NCBI RefSeq assembly: GCF_003208435.1
Contig: NZ_QKMF01000015.1
Coordinates: 51,091-115,090, forward strand
Direction of reading: 5' to 3'
Source of the DNA: Pelagimonas varians
GTDB taxonomy: Bacteria; Pseudomonadota; Alphaproteobacteria; Rhodobacterales; Rhodobacteraceae
Length of the DNA stretch: 64,000 nt
The notes below the pieces were generated by a model. The model was given only the letters and a program-made list of their open reading frames with translations, did not search any database and had not been told where the DNA came from. Positions 49,492-58,785 of this stretch are shown in pieces (the stretch's first letter is position 1; each line of letters starts with the position of its first letter). A program made the position numbers and the translations under genes.

Positions 49492-50631
49492 TTAGCGCGC
49501 GATCAGGTGGCGGGCGACAATCACACGCATGATCTCATTGGTACCTTCCAGGATTTGATGCACACGCAAATCGCGGACAAGCTTTTCGATGCCATAGTCC
49601 GACAAGTAGCCATAGCCACCATGCAGTTGCAGACATTGATCCACCACATTGGACCCGGTTTCGGTCACGAACTTCTTGGCCATGGCGCAAAACGCGGTAG
49701 CATCCGGCGCGCCGGTGTCCAGCTTCCAAGCCGCTTGTCGCAAGAACGTCCGCGCTGCTTGCAGCTCGATCTCCATGTCGGCAAGCCGGAATTGCAGTGC
49801 CTGAAACTGGTCGATGCTTTTGCCAAAGGCTTTGCGTTCACTCATGTATTGCAAAGTAGCATTTAGGCCCGCTTGGGCGGCACCCAATGAACAAGCCGAG
49901 ATATTCAGTCGGCCACCGTCCAAACCCGCCATGGCGTATTTGAAGCCGCTGCCCTCTTCACCAACCAGATTGTCTGTTGCGGTCAAACAGTTGTCAAAGT
50001 TGACCTGCGCAGTTGGTTGACTTCTCCAGCCCATCTTTTCCTCAAGTGCGCCAAAGCTGAGACCCTCGGCCCCGTCCTCGACAACAACGGTTGAGATCCC
50101 TTTGGGCCCATCTTCACCGGTACGGCACATCACAACGTATGCGTCAGAATAGCCTCCACCGGAGATGAATGCCTTGGATCCATTCAGGCGATAGCCTTCA
50201 TTGGTTTTTTCGGCACGGGTTTTCAACGCGGCGGCATCTGATCCGGAACCCGGTTCGGTCAAGCAATAGCTGAGCACGGTTTCCATCGTCATCGCCTTGG
50301 GCAGGATGCGTGCCTTTAGCTCGTCTGATCCAAAGGTGTCGATCATTTTGGCGCACATGTTGTGGATCGACAAAAATGCCGCCACGGATGGGCATGCCAT
50401 TGATAAGGCTTCAAATACCAGCGTTGCATCCAAACGGGAAAGGGCGGAACCGCCGCTTTCTTCGGATACATAAAGACCCCCGAATCCAAGGGCGGCCAGC
50501 TCGGGCCATAGGTCCTTGGGGATGGTGCCTTCGGCTTCCCACTTTTGCGCATGGGGCGCGATGTTATCTTGGCCAAACGCATAGGCCATATCGAAAATGG
50601 CGCTTTGTTCTTCGGTGAGCGCGAAATCCAT
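49492..50631 (-). CDS. Acyl-CoA dehydrogenase, probably isobutyryl-CoA dehydrogenase
   Basis: A 379-residue FAD-dependent acyl-CoA dehydrogenase. The flavin-site motif YCLTEPGSGSDAAALKT is near residue 125, and the C-terminal QLHGGYGYLSDYGIEKLVRD with catalytic Glu in ILEGTNEIMR is present. The ATG at 50631 has AAGGAGGA upstream. It lies 45 nt upstream of the hydrolase/dehydrogenase fusion on the same strand, so its substrate is most likely isobutyryl-CoA from valine. A TGAAC-N4-GTTCA palindrome lies 24 bp before the start. Confidence 0.9.
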   Translation of the reverse strand: MDFALTEEQSAIFDMAYAFGQDNIAPHAQKWEAEGTIPKDLWPELAALGFGGLYVSEESGGSALSRLDATLVFEALSMACPSVAAFLSIHNMCAKMIDTFGSDELKARILPKAMTMETVLSYCLTEPGSGSDAAALKTRAEKTNEGYRLNGSKAFISGGGYSDAYVVMCRTGEDGPKGISTVVVEDGAEGLSFGALEEKMGWRSQPTAQVNFDNCLTATDNLVGEEGSGFKYAMAGLDGGRLNISACSLGAAQAGLNATLQYMSERKAFGKSIDQFQALQFRLADMEIELQAARTFLRQAAWKLDTGAPDATAFCAMAKKFVTETGSNVVDQCLQLHGGYGYLSDYGIEKLVRDLRVHQILEGTNEIMRVIVARHLIAR

Positions 50632-50654
50632 GGGCTCCTCCTTAAGTCATGAAT

Positions 50655-50668
50655 TGAACACTTGTTCA
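50655..50668 (+). promoter_or_regulatory. Palindromic operator before the acyl-CoA dehydrogenase gene
   Basis: TGAACACTTGTTCA is a perfect-arm palindrome with a 4-nt centre, close to but not identical in spacing with the TGAAC-N3-GTTCA sites of the pspA unit. A TetR-type regulator of valine or fatty-acid degradation is the likely ligand; none is adjacent. Confidence 0.45.
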
Positions 50669-50858
50669 TAACTTGACCGAGGGGGCCACAAAAAGCAAGG
50701 GAATTGCGCCCGTTTTTGGCCCGCAAAGTGCAGTGTTAGCGCCCGCAGTTGCAAGGATTTGTAGGATTTCACCCGCCCGGCGCGAAGGTAGGTGCCTGTC
50801 GGTCAAATCAAGGTCGCCTTCGAGAGATTCGAAGGTGGCCGCGACCACACAAACTAAG

Positions 50859-52001
50859 TCACGATGCGTTGGGACACAGCGTCTTGAGAATGGTGTCTTC
50901 GACCTTTTTCAACAAAATGGCATTGTCGAATTTGGCTTCTGCGGTCTTGCGGGCAGCCAAAGTCATCGCGGATCTGTCTGGCATATCCAGCACCCGAGTG
51001 ATGCGGTCGGCAAACCCAGCTTCGTCCCACTCTGCAACCAGCAGACCGTTTTTGCCATCCTCAACCGCTTCGGGAATTCCGGCATGGACGGTTGAGATTG
51101 TGATGCAGCCGCAGGCCAATGCCTCTTGGATGGCGGTTGGCAATCCTTCGGTATTGCCGTCTTTGGCAGTGATTGAATGCTGTAAAAAGGTTTCTGTGAC
51201 TTCGAGGTGCTTACGCACCTCGTCGTGGGGCAGGGCACCTGTAAATGTCACCTGCGATGCAACGCCCAATTCATTGGCCAAAGATTTGCAGGTCTCCAGC
51301 AAAGGACCGTCACCCACAAATGTCAAATGCGCCTCGCGTCCTTTGGCGGCTTTGGCAAAAGCCTGCAGGGTGATCTGAGGCGCTTTCTTTTCGACCATCC
51401 GCCCGACTGCCAGAAAGCTGCCGGGACGTTTTTCGGCGGGTTGAAACAAACGCACATTCACGCCAGATGGCACAACATGGGCATTGGGGTGATTGACGCC
51501 GTGTTTTGCGAGGTTGTCGAGCAAGAATTGGCTAACCGAAAACATCCCCGCCAACCGCGGCATCATAAGCTTATAGGACCGGACCCGCTGCGATGACCCC
51601 AGCGCCCGGCTGGCATCGGTGCCGCGCCAATAGGTAAAGACCGGAATACCCATGTCATTCCCCAGTTTGGCCACCACCAGCGCTTGCGTACCAAATTCGG
51701 CTAAAATGACTTCGACGCCGTTGTCGATAAGCCAGCTTTTGAGATTGCGGCGGTTGGTCCCGAAGGGCAACCGTGAGGTGCCGTGCAAAGCCGCCCCCGA
51801 CAATGCTGCAAATGGAGCCAGTATTTTGTCCGTCAAAGACAGCGGAGATCGCCGGACAAAAAGCGGTTTTCCGTAGGGGTCTTCGCCATTGTGGCGTCCG
51901 CAAATCACCGTAGTATCACCGTCGAACATATGTTCGATGTGACGATTGATAAAGGTCTCGCCCATGACGAAATAGTCCGAGGTGACGATGGCAGTTTTCA
52001 T
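50859..52001 (-). CDS. GT4-type glycosyltransferase
   Basis: A 380-residue glycosyltransferase of the GT-B fold, family 4. The C-terminal donor domain shows FLAVGRMVEKKAPQITLQAF near residue 195, LTFVGDGPLLE near 225 and the acidic EGLPTAIQEALACG motif near 290. It resembles colanic-acid type WcaL proteins (HSITAKDGNTEGLP). No other glycan gene is adjacent, so the acceptor is unknown. It lies between valine-degradation genes without an obvious link. Confidence 0.87.
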   Translation of the reverse strand: MKTAIVTSDYFVMGETFINRHIEHMFDGDTTVICGRHNGEDPYGKPLFVRRSPLSLTDKILAPFAALSGAALHGTSRLPFGTNRRNLKSWLIDNGVEVILAEFGTQALVVAKLGNDMGIPVFTYWRGTDASRALGSSQRVRSYKLMMPRLAGMFSVSQFLLDNLAKHGVNHPNAHVVPSGVNVRLFQPAEKRPGSFLAVGRMVEKKAPQITLQAFAKAAKGREAHLTFVGDGPLLETCKSLANELGVASQVTFTGALPHDEVRKHLEVTETFLQHSITAKDGNTEGLPTAIQEALACGCITISTVHAGIPEAVEDGKNGLLVAEWDEAGFADRITRVLDMPDRSAMTLAARKTAEAKFDNAILLKKVEDTILKTLCPNAS

Positions 52002-52078
52002 GGTGCGACCTTTGTTGGTTGGCGGGTCTTATCACCCTAGCGCCAGAAGGCTGCAAGAGGTTTGGCAACGGGCAGGTG

Positions 52079-53206
52079 TTAAAGGTCTTGGTGAAACTCC
52101 TCGATCAGGTGGTGCACAACAGCGCGCATTTGTTCACCGTGATCCGCGCCGTTATCCAGGGCGGCGGCGCAGACGGCCCGTTGACGGTCTGCAGAATTGC
52201 CATTGGCGGCGATCTGTTTGATGCGGTGCAGCTCCGAAACACATCCCAGGGCTTCGGCGTCTTCTTGCAACAGGCTGCACAACTCCTCTGCCAGCTGCTC
52301 AAAAGACGCAATCTCGGCGGCTCCGAAATCAATCAAGCCAGCACTGACGCCATAGCGCTGCGCCCGCCAACGGTTTTCACCAATCAAGAATTGGTCATAG
52401 ATGCGCCACCGTTGATTGCGCACCCGCAGGCGCCAAAGCATTCGCATCAGGCATTGCGTCAAAGCAGCCAGCGTCAGCGTATCTTCAAGTCGCGGTTGGA
52501 CATCCATGATCCGGGTTTCCAAAGTCGGAAAGCGTGACGATGGCCGCAGATCCCACCAAATACGGCTGCTGTCCTCAATCACTCCAACGTCGATTAAAAC
52601 CTGAACCGAGCGCTCAAAGTCTTGCCAGTTGTCAAATTGCGGCGGCAATCCGGTCCGAGGCAGATTGTCGAATACCGAAATGCGGTATGACGCAAGGCCG
52701 GTGTCACGGCCATTCCAAAACGGAGAGGAGGTGGAAAAGGCCAACAGATGGGGCAGGAAGTAGCTCATTTGACCCAATAGATCGGCGCGCAAAGGGTCAT
52801 CGTTCAACCCGACATGCACGTGCATACCGCAAATTAGCATTCGCCGAACCACGCCGCCAAGATCGCGCTGCAATTCATTGTAGCGTTGTTTGTTTGTATG
52901 GTGTTGGGTTTTCCAATCGGCAAAGGGATGGCAAGAGGCTGCAAAAGCAGTCAGTCCAAAACTTTCGGCGTGGTGGGAAACGCTGGCGCGGAGACGGCGC
53001 AGGTCATCGCGCGCTTCGGAAATATTGGCGCAGGGTTTCGTGCCAATCTCAATCTGGCACTGCAAGAATTCAGGGCTGACCTGCCCGTGCAAATCTTTGG
53101 CGCAGGCCTCCATTAACCCGTCTGGCGCTTGGACCAAAGCGCCGCTTTGCGGATCGACCAAAAGGTATTCTTCTTCGATTCCTAGCGTGAATTCCGGTTG
53201 TGACAT
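52079..53206 (-). CDS. GCS2-type carboxylate-amine ligase (YbdK-like)
   Basis: A 375-residue protein of the glutamate-cysteine ligase family 2. Characteristic are [13 protein letters not shown] at the N-terminus, [12 protein letters not shown] near residue 125 and [19 protein letters not shown] near 215. YbdK has weak gamma-glutamylcysteine synthetase activity in vitro; its natural role is not settled. GGGGGAAC lies before the ATG. It has no evident partner in the window. Confidence 0.88.
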   Translation of the reverse strand: MSQPEFTLGIEEEYLLVDPQSGALVQAPDGLMEACAKDLHGQVSPEFLQCQIEIGTKPCANISEARDDLRRLRASVSHHAESFGLTAFAASCHPFADWKTQHHTNKQRYNELQRDLGGVVRRMLICGMHVHVGLNDDPLRADLLGQMSYFLPHLLAFSTSSPFWNGRDTGLASYRISVFDNLPRTGLPPQFDNWQDFERSVQVLIDVGVIEDSSRIWWDLRPSSRFPTLETRIMDVQPRLEDTLTLAALTQCLMRMLWRLRVRNQRWRIYDQFLIGENRWRAQRYGVSAGLIDFGAAEIASFEQLAEELCSLLQEDAEALGCVSELHRIKQIAANGNSADRQRAVCAAALDNGADHGEQMRAVVHHLIEEFHQDL

Positions 53207-53263
53207 CCCAGTTCCCCCGTTGTGCCTTCAGTTTGACGCACAAACGGGTGGGGGTGCAAGTGG

Positions 53264-53677
53264 TCAGTCAGGTCTACCCAAAACCGAAAGGCTATCGCCA
53301 TCGATGTCAAATCGGGACAAGGCTTTCTGGGCGCTGCGGACAACTTCGATGGGGTAGGGCAATTGGTCGTTGATCAAGGTTTGATACATGCGCGCGACCC
53401 CATAAAACAAATCGGTGGTGGCGATGATAACGCATAGGCTGCGTTCCATATGTTGCAGTTTGGGGGAAATGCTGTCGACAACCATCTGCATTTCCTTATA
53501 GGCAACTTCGCTGTCTTCGGCATCGGAGAAATCAATAATCAATTCATAAGTTGGGCGAAATTTTGGGTCCTTTAAATAGCGCTCAACGATACCCAAAGCC
53601 ACCACTGCTGTGTAGGCTCCCGAAAAGCTCAAGACCACAAGGTTGTGTTTGGAATAGAATTCATACGTTGCAGGCAT
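53264..53677 (-). CDS. Uncharacterised small alpha/beta protein
   Basis: A 137-residue protein with alternating strands and helices (VVLSFSGAYT; YELIIDFSDAEDSEV; LCVIIATTDLFYGVAR). The pattern resembles STAS/SpoIIAA-like folds, but this is only by eye. The ATG at 53677 is chosen because the protein-like part begins there; the long frame up to 54052 crosses the mmsA terminator and is spurious. Its ribosome-binding site (GAGA) is weak. No function is assigned. Confidence 0.62.
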   Translation of the reverse strand: MPATYEFYSKHNLVVLSFSGAYTAVVALGIVERYLKDPKFRPTYELIIDFSDAEDSEVAYKEMQMVVDSISPKLQHMERSLCVIIATTDLFYGVARMYQTLINDQLPYPIEVVRSAQKALSRFDIDGDSLSVLGRPD

Positions 53678-53891
53678 TGTATTTCTCAACACTGGTTTGT
53701 TTGAAAACGGCTCAAACGACAAATAAATAGCTGCGGTAATAAACAGCCGGCAATTGATAACTTTGGTCCCATTTTCTGTTCTGGCTAACAGGGCGACGGG
53801 GTCCGTTTTAGAATGGTTCTCAACCGTAGCTGAATTTGAGGACAAAATCCATGGCCTGCAGAGAAACCAATGTCGAAACGTTGGGTCAAAT

Positions 53892-53928
53892 AAAAGCCCC
53901 CCGAAACCAATTGGTTTTGGGGGGCTTT
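53892..53928 (-). terminator. Rho-independent terminator after mmsA
   Basis: A long inverted repeat: AAAGCCCCCCGAAACC pairs with GGTTTTGGGGGGCTTT around AATT. On the minus strand it is followed by TTTTATTTG. The rest of the 277-bp gap (53678-53954) should contain the promoter of the gene at 53264-53677 but shows nothing else. Confidence 0.85.
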
Positions 53929-53954
53929 GTATCACGTAGCAATGGATCTCAGGA

Positions 53955-55454
53955 TCAATCCATGGCTTTGAAGTTAAATTCGCCGCCCTCTTTGATTCCG
54001 GAGAACCAGCGCGATGTGACCGTTTTGGTTCGGGTGTAGAACCGGAACGCATCAGGGCCGTACTGGTTCAAATCACCGAAGGCCGATTTTTTCCAGCCGC
54101 CGAACGTGTGATAGGACAGGGGCACCGGAATTGGGAAGTTGATCCCAACCATGCCGACATTCACACGGTTCGCATAATCGCGGGCAGTGTCGCCATCAGC
54201 GGTATAGATTGCGGTGCCATTGCCGTATTCATTATCCATGACCAGCTTAAGCGCTTCTTCGTAGTCATCGACGCGCACCTGGCACAATACGGGGCCAAAG
54301 ATCTCTTCCTTGTAGATGTCCATGTCCGGGGTCACGTCATCAAAATAGCTGGCACCGACAAAATAGCCGTTCTCATAGCCCTGCAATTTGAAATCGCGAC
54401 CATCGACGATTAGGTTCGCGCCCTGATCAACACCGCTTTCGACCAAACCGTTGATACGCGCCTGCGAAGCGGCAGTGATAACGGGCCCGAAATCGACATC
54501 GTCACCGGAGGTGTAGGGGCCAATTTTCAGCGCCTCGATACGTGGGATCAAGCGATCACGCAGCCCGTCAGCGGTTTCTTTTCCAACCGGAACAGCAACA
54601 GAAATCGCCATGCAGCGTTCGCCAGCCGCGCCAAAGCCCGCGCCAACCAGCGCATCAGCGGCCTTGTCCAGATCGGCGTCAGGCATGATAACCATGTGGT
54701 TTTTTGCACCGCCAAAGCACTGGGCACGTTTACCATTCGCAGTTGCGCGGCTGTAAATATATTGCGCAATCGGGGTTGAACCAACAAAGCCAACCGCTTG
54801 AATAGTTTCATTGTCCAGAAGTGCGTCCACAGCTTCTTTGTCACCATTGATGACCTGCAAGGCTCCGTCGGGAAGACCTGCTTCTTTCAGCAGCTCGGCC
54901 AAGCGCAAAGCCGTCGATGGCACACGTTCTGATGGTTTGAGGATCATAGTGTTGCCGGCAGACAGGGCGGGGCCCATTTTCCAAAGCGGGATCATCGCAG
55001 GAAAGTTGAACGGTGTGATCGCGGCAACAACGCCCAGTGGCTGACGCATGGAATGCAAATCAATGCCGGGTCCGCCTGAGTCGGTGAATTCACCCTTCAG
55101 CATGTGCGGTGCGCCCATGCAAACTTCGATCACTTCCAAGCCGCGCTGAACGTCGCCTTTGGCATCGGGAATCGTTTTGCCGTGCTCACGCGACAGCATT
55201 TCGGCTAGCTCGTCCATGTGTTGGTTGATCAGCTGGCCAAATTTCATCATGACGCGGGCGCGTTTTTGCGGGTTGGTGGCACCCCAAACTTTTTGCACTT
55301 CGGCGGCTTTGGCAACGGCGGCGTCGATTTCCGCGACAGAAGCCAAGGGCACTTTGGCCTGAACTTCGCCGGTGGCGGGATTCATTACGTCAGCGAAACG
55401 TCCGGATGCGCCTGGCACATGTTCACCGTTAATAAAATGACTAAGCTCTTGCAT
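53955..55454 (-). CDS. mmsA: Methylmalonate-semialdehyde dehydrogenase (acylating)
   Basis: A 499-residue CoA-dependent aldehyde dehydrogenase of valine (and inositol) breakdown, converting methylmalonate semialdehyde to propionyl-CoA. Diagnostic: AITPFNFPAMIPLW near residue 145, CFGGAKNHMVIMPDAD near 250, catalytic Cys in GAAGERCMAIS near 285. The ATG at 55454 has AGGGAGG 5 nt upstream; the frame to 55745 overlaps the divergent LysR gene. It completes the valine pathway with the genes at 47533-50631. Confidence 0.95.
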   Translation of the reverse strand: MQELSHFINGEHVPGASGRFADVMNPATGEVQAKVPLASVAEIDAAVAKAAEVQKVWGATNPQKRARVMMKFGQLINQHMDELAEMLSREHGKTIPDAKGDVQRGLEVIEVCMGAPHMLKGEFTDSGGPGIDLHSMRQPLGVVAAITPFNFPAMIPLWKMGPALSAGNTMILKPSERVPSTALRLAELLKEAGLPDGALQVINGDKEAVDALLDNETIQAVGFVGSTPIAQYIYSRATANGKRAQCFGGAKNHMVIMPDADLDKAADALVGAGFGAAGERCMAISVAVPVGKETADGLRDRLIPRIEALKIGPYTSGDDVDFGPVITAASQARINGLVESGVDQGANLIVDGRDFKLQGYENGYFVGASYFDDVTPDMDIYKEEIFGPVLCQVRVDDYEEALKLVMDNEYGNGTAIYTADGDTARDYANRVNVGMVGINFPIPVPLSYHTFGGWKKSAFGDLNQYGPDAFRFYTRTKTVTSRWFSGIKEGGEFNFKAMD

Positions 55455-55487
55455 GGAGTCCTCCCTAAAGGTTTGACCGCAGACTAA

Positions 55488-55547
55488 CCTTGCAAAAATG
55501 CGCAGGGAAGGGGTAATTTGCCAAATGGGTTTTGCATTTTTGCAAGG
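55488..55547 (+). promoter_or_regulatory. Long perfect inverted repeat between mmsA and LysR gene
   Basis: CCTTGCAAAAATGC (55488-55501) is repeated exactly in inverse as GCATTTTTGCAAGG (55534-55547), with 32 bp between arms. The right arm also reads TTGCA-N4-TGCAA. The spacing over about 60 bp is what a LysR tetramer covers. It lies in the 101-bp divergent region. Confidence 0.65.
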
Positions 55548-55555
55548 GTGGTGGG

Positions 55556-56449
55556 ATGAGTAACTGGGACGACATGCGCATTTTCTTGGCCGTGGCGCGC
55601 GGCGAGAGCCTGTCCGCGGCAGGGCGCGATCTGCGTATGGATCCGGCAACCGTCGGCCGTCGGGTGTCCCGGCTTGAGCAAGATATCGGCGCGCCGCTGT
55701 TTGCAAAGTCGCCGCAAGGCTATGGGTTGACCGAAGCTGGCGCACGGCTTGTCACCCATGCAGAATCTGCTGAGCAAGCATTTTCGCTGGCCAATGAGGC
55801 TGTGCGCGGTCGGTCTGACGGGCTGTCCGGGCAAATTCGCATCGGGGCTCCGGATGGCTGTGCGAATTTCTTGCTGCCTCAGGTCTGCGCAGCAATTTCC
55901 GAGGATAATCCGGATCTCGATCTACAAATTGTTGCCTTGCCGCGTGTGTTGAACCTGTCGAGGCGCGAAGTGGATATGGCGATCACAGTATCGCCGCCAA
56001 CAGCGGGCCGTCTTGTGGTGCACAAGTTGACAGATTACCGCCTGCATTTGGCTGCAAGCGCGGACTATCTGGCCGAACATGCCCCTATCAAAAACCTGTC
56101 TGACCTGAAGGGGCATCGGATCATCGGCTATATCCCGGATATGATCTTTGACAAAGAACTGGACTATCTTACCGCGCTGGGGATGGAGAGAGTGCCCTTG
56201 GCGTCAAATTCAGTCTCGGTGCAGTTTAATTGGGTGCGTACAGGGGCTGGAATCGGGGTTGTGCATGACTTCACCATGCCGGTAGCCCCTGATTTGCGAC
56301 GGGTTTTGACGGATCAGGTCAATTTGATCCGCAGTTTCTATCTTGTGCGCCATGCAGATGATCAACGTCTTGAACGCATGAACCGCTTTGCCGAGGCGCT
56401 TTCGTCAGGAATAAGGCGCGAATTGGCGCGGTTAGAAGGTCTTGCTTGA
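55556..56449 (+). CDS. LysR-family regulator, probably of mmsA
   Basis: A 297-residue LysR regulator. The HTH (MRIFLAVARGESLSAAGRDL, then MDPATVGRRVSRLE) is in the first 50 residues, followed by an effector domain beginning IRIGAPDGCANFLLP near 92. GGTGGG lies immediately before the ATG at 55556. It is divergent from mmsA with a perfect inverted repeat between them, so it probably controls mmsA. The inducer is unknown; 3-hydroxyisobutyrate or a related valine intermediate is a guess. Confidence 0.9.
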   Translation: MSNWDDMRIFLAVARGESLSAAGRDLRMDPATVGRRVSRLEQDIGAPLFAKSPQGYGLTEAGARLVTHAESAEQAFSLANEAVRGRSDGLSGQIRIGAPDGCANFLLPQVCAAISEDNPDLDLQIVALPRVLNLSRREVDMAITVSPPTAGRLVVHKLTDYRLHLAASADYLAEHAPIKNLSDLKGHRIIGYIPDMIFDKELDYLTALGMERVPLASNSVSVQFNWVRTGAGIGVVHDFTMPVAPDLRRVLTDQVNLIRSFYLVRHADDQRLERMNRFAEALSSGIRRELARLEGLA

Positions 56450-56508
56450 CAGTGCCCGCACTGCAGAGGACGCTGGGTTAGGATAGATAATGTGCGAGGA
56501 GGTTCATC

Positions 56509-56943
56509 ATGCAGGTGCAGCAAATTCTAAAGAGCAAAGACTCTAACAATGTCTTTACGGTCAAGCCGGGGTCCTTGGTTTCTGATGCAGCCAAACTTCT
56601 GGCTGATAATCGGATTGGTACAGTGGTGATTTCCACAAACGGAAAAACCGCCGATGGCATCTTGTCCGAGCGCGATATCGTACGTGAACTGGCCGTGCGT
56701 GGTGCCGCCTGTCTCGCGGCCAAAGTCGACGATTATATGACCCGTGATCTGGTCACCTGCACGCGGGCGGATATGTCCGACGTTGTTTTGGAGAAAATGA
56801 CCAACGGCCGGTTCCGTCACATGCCCGTTGTCGAAGACGGTGAACTTATCGGGCTGATCACACTTGGGGATGTTGTCAAAGCGCGCTTGGCGCATTTGGC
56901 GATGGAAAAAGATGCGCTCGAAGGGATGATTATGGGGCATTGA
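56509..56943 (+). CDS. CBS-domain protein
   Basis: A 144-residue protein made of two CBS motifs: residues about 15-65 (LLADNRIGTVVIS...GILSERDIVREL) and 75-130 (MTRDLVTC...RFRHMPVVEDGELIGLITLGDVVKA). Such pairs bind adenosine nucleotides and sense energy state. GGAGG lies 6 nt before the ATG. No enzyme domain is attached, so it probably modulates another protein or acts as an oxidative or energy sensor. Stand-alone; no operon partner evident. Confidence 0.9.
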   Translation: MQVQQILKSKDSNNVFTVKPGSLVSDAAKLLADNRIGTVVISTNGKTADGILSERDIVRELAVRGAACLAAKVDDYMTRDLVTCTRADMSDVVLEKMTNGRFRHMPVVEDGELIGLITLGDVVKARLAHLAMEKDALEGMIMGH

Positions 56944-57027
56944 GGCCCTGCACGATAAAAAGCTAGGCAAGATGTCGCGATAATACTGCACAGCAGCATT
57001 GCGTGACATTTCGCTCTTGCAATCGCG

Positions 57028-57050
57028 CGCGCAATATTGTTGCGTGCGCG
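57028..57050 (+). repeat. GC-rich inverted repeat upstream of coaD
   Basis: CGCGCGCAA and TTGCGTGCG face each other across TATTG, with one mismatch, about 35-55 bp upstream of the coaD start. It could form a hairpin in the 5' region; no function is known. Confidence 0.35.
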
Positions 57051-57082
57051 GCAAATTGCAATCAGCCCTCGGGGGAACCCCT

Positions 57083-57574
57083 ATGCGCGTCGGCCTATAT
57101 CCTGGTACGTTCGATCCAATCACACATGGTCATATTGACATCATCAGACGCGGTGCGTCCTTGGTGGACCGTCTCGTCATTGGTGTTGCAATCAACCGCG
57201 ACAAGGGGCCGATGTTCACGCTCGAAGAACGGGTGGCGATGATCGAGGCGGAATGTGCGATCTTGTCCGAACAGACCGGCACTGAAATTGTTGTTCACCC
57301 CTTTGAGAATCTGTTGATTGATTGCGCCAAAGATGTCGGGGCTTCGATCATAGTGCGAGGGCTGCGCGCCGTTGCCGATTTCGAGTACGAATATCAGATG
57401 GTCGGCATGAACCGTGTTCTTGATGACAGTGTCGAGACGGTGTTTTTGATGGCAGAAGCACGTCATCAGGCGATCGCCTCTAAGCTGGTTAAAGAAATTG
57501 CCCGACTGGGTGGAGATGTATCGAAGTTCGTGCCGCCACGGGTTTTGGCAGCCCTCAGCGACCGGTTGGGGTGA
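57083..57574 (+). CDS. coaD: Phosphopantetheine adenylyltransferase
   Basis: A 163-residue enzyme adding AMP to 4'-phosphopantetheine in CoA synthesis. The nucleotidyltransferase motif MRVGLYPGTFDPITHGHIDI opens the protein, and IVRGLRAVADFEYEYQM and the ISSxxVRE-like IASKLVKEIARLGG are present. The ATG at 57083 is preferred; the frame to 56999 adds unrelated residues. Its stop overlaps the GTG start of the hydrolase (GTGA). Confidence 0.96.
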   Translation: MRVGLYPGTFDPITHGHIDIIRRGASLVDRLVIGVAINRDKGPMFTLEERVAMIEAECAILSEQTGTEIVVHPFENLLIDCAKDVGASIIVRGLRAVADFEYEYQMVGMNRVLDDSVETVFLMAEARHQAIASKLVKEIARLGGDVSKFVPPRVLAALSDRLG

Positions 57575-58371
57575 TCCTGCGCCGTGGGATATTGTTGCTG
57601 ATAGGCGCTGCTGTTCTGCTGTATCTGGGATATGCGGCATTGCTCTATCGCAATCATGCCCATTTCATCTACCCGTTTTTACCGAACCAGTTGAAGATAC
57701 CCGGTTTTGAGAGCACGCGAGTCGCAGTCCCGGGGGCCCGCAGTTTGCCTGTTCAAGTCTCTGCCGGAGACGCAGGCACCCCGACTGTATTGTTTCTCAT
57801 GGGAAATGTCGGGGCGCTAGAACTGTTTGGCGCTATGTTGAAACACCATCAATCCAAGGGTCGTACCGTTGTGGCGATGCCCTATCGTGGCGGCGGCGGT
57901 GTGCCCGGCAGTTCTTCGGAGGACACTTTAAAACGCGATGCACTGGCGGTCTTTGATACGCTGCCAGAGCTGACTTCTGGCGGGCCTATCATCTTGCATG
58001 GGCATTCGTTGGGGACCGGGCTGGCAATGTATCTTGCTGCAAACCGTTCCGTGGACGGAATTTTGCTCAGTGCTCCGTTTTATCGGATGTGCGAAGTTAT
58101 GGCTAAAGCCACCCGCCTGCCGGCCTGCGCAATGCCGGGTGTGCAACGTTGGGACAGTGCCGTGTTTACAGACGCAGTGACGGCCCCGACGCTGATTTTG
58201 CACGGAGAGTTGGACAAATTGATTCCGATTGACCACGGTCAACGCTTGGCGCGCAGTATGCCAACGGCGGATTTTTTTGCAATTGAAGGGGCGGGGCATA
58301 CAGATCTATTCAAAACCCCACCCTATCTTGAGATGATTGACCAGTTTTTTGATCGCGTATCATCTCCATAA
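57571..58371 (+). CDS. Membrane-anchored alpha/beta hydrolase
   Basis: A 266-residue alpha/beta hydrolase of the BEM46/lysophospholipase-like group. One N-terminal hydrophobic helix (residues 5-25) anchors or exports it. The nucleophile elbow is HGHSLGTG near residue 145, with Asp in ILHGELDKLIP near 213 and His in EGAGHTDLF near 243. It starts with GTG overlapping the coaD stop, so it is translationally coupled to coaD. The substrate is unknown. Confidence 0.86.
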   Translation: MILRRGILLLIGAAVLLYLGYAALLYRNHAHFIYPFLPNQLKIPGFESTRVAVPGARSLPVQVSAGDAGTPTVLFLMGNVGALELFGAMLKHHQSKGRTVVAMPYRGGGGVPGSSSEDTLKRDALAVFDTLPELTSGGPIILHGHSLGTGLAMYLAANRSVDGILLSAPFYRMCEVMAKATRLPACAMPGVQRWDSAVFTDAVTAPTLILHGELDKLIPIDHGQRLARSMPTADFFAIEGAGHTDLFKTPPYLEMIDQFFDRVSSP

Positions 58372-58553
58372 ATCCTAATGGATTTTGACAATTTTTTGAT
58401 GCCGAGCCTTTTGAAACGGTTGTCTTGGTTCCTTGCGGGATCGGGCCGATCCGGCCCCAGTAAGGTGTTGTAAACCAGTTTATGATAATCCTTTGTTCAC
58501 CAAAGACAGCAATGCGCTCCGGCGGGGTGCCGCGCTGAAGTAAGGAGTGAACT
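58372..58553. other. Intergenic region before the small Pro-rich ORF
   Basis: A 182-bp gap. GGATCGG-G-CCGATCC forms a short palindrome near 58440-58454. A -10-like GATAAT lies near 58485. Nothing else was recognised. Confidence 0.35.
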
Positions 58554-58784
58554 ATGGATGTTTTGATGTCTCAGCGCCGTCCGTTTATGCGGCCTGCGCG
58601 GCCAGAGCCGGTGCAACCCCAAATAAACGAGGCCCCGTTGCGGCGGGTTGCAGCACCTTTGCAACCGACTCAGGTGGTGCATTTGTGGATGGTTCCGCAA
58701 TCACAACCCGAGCGGACCGGGGAAACTCCGGCACGGGCCGCGCTCGGGTATCAGGCCGCAAAAATGGCGGTTTTTGCAAAATAG
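58554..58784 (+). CDS. Small hypothetical proline-rich protein
   Basis: A 76-residue frame with a near-ideal ribosome-binding site (AAGGAG, 7 nt before ATG). The product is rich in Pro, Arg and Gln (RPARPEPVQPQINEAPLRR) with no membrane segment or recognised domain. The ribosome-binding site is the main support; composition could be that of a disordered small protein. It is convergent with gap. Confidence 0.45.
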   Translation: MDVLMSQRRPFMRPARPEPVQPQINEAPLRRVAAPLQPTQVVHLWMVPQSQPERTGETPARAALGYQAAKMAVFAK

Positions 58785-58785
58785 G

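Noticed and set aside
53678..54052. N-terminal extension of the small alpha/beta protein
   Set aside because: The extension crosses the mmsA terminator and the end of mmsA on the same strand, and its residues look random.
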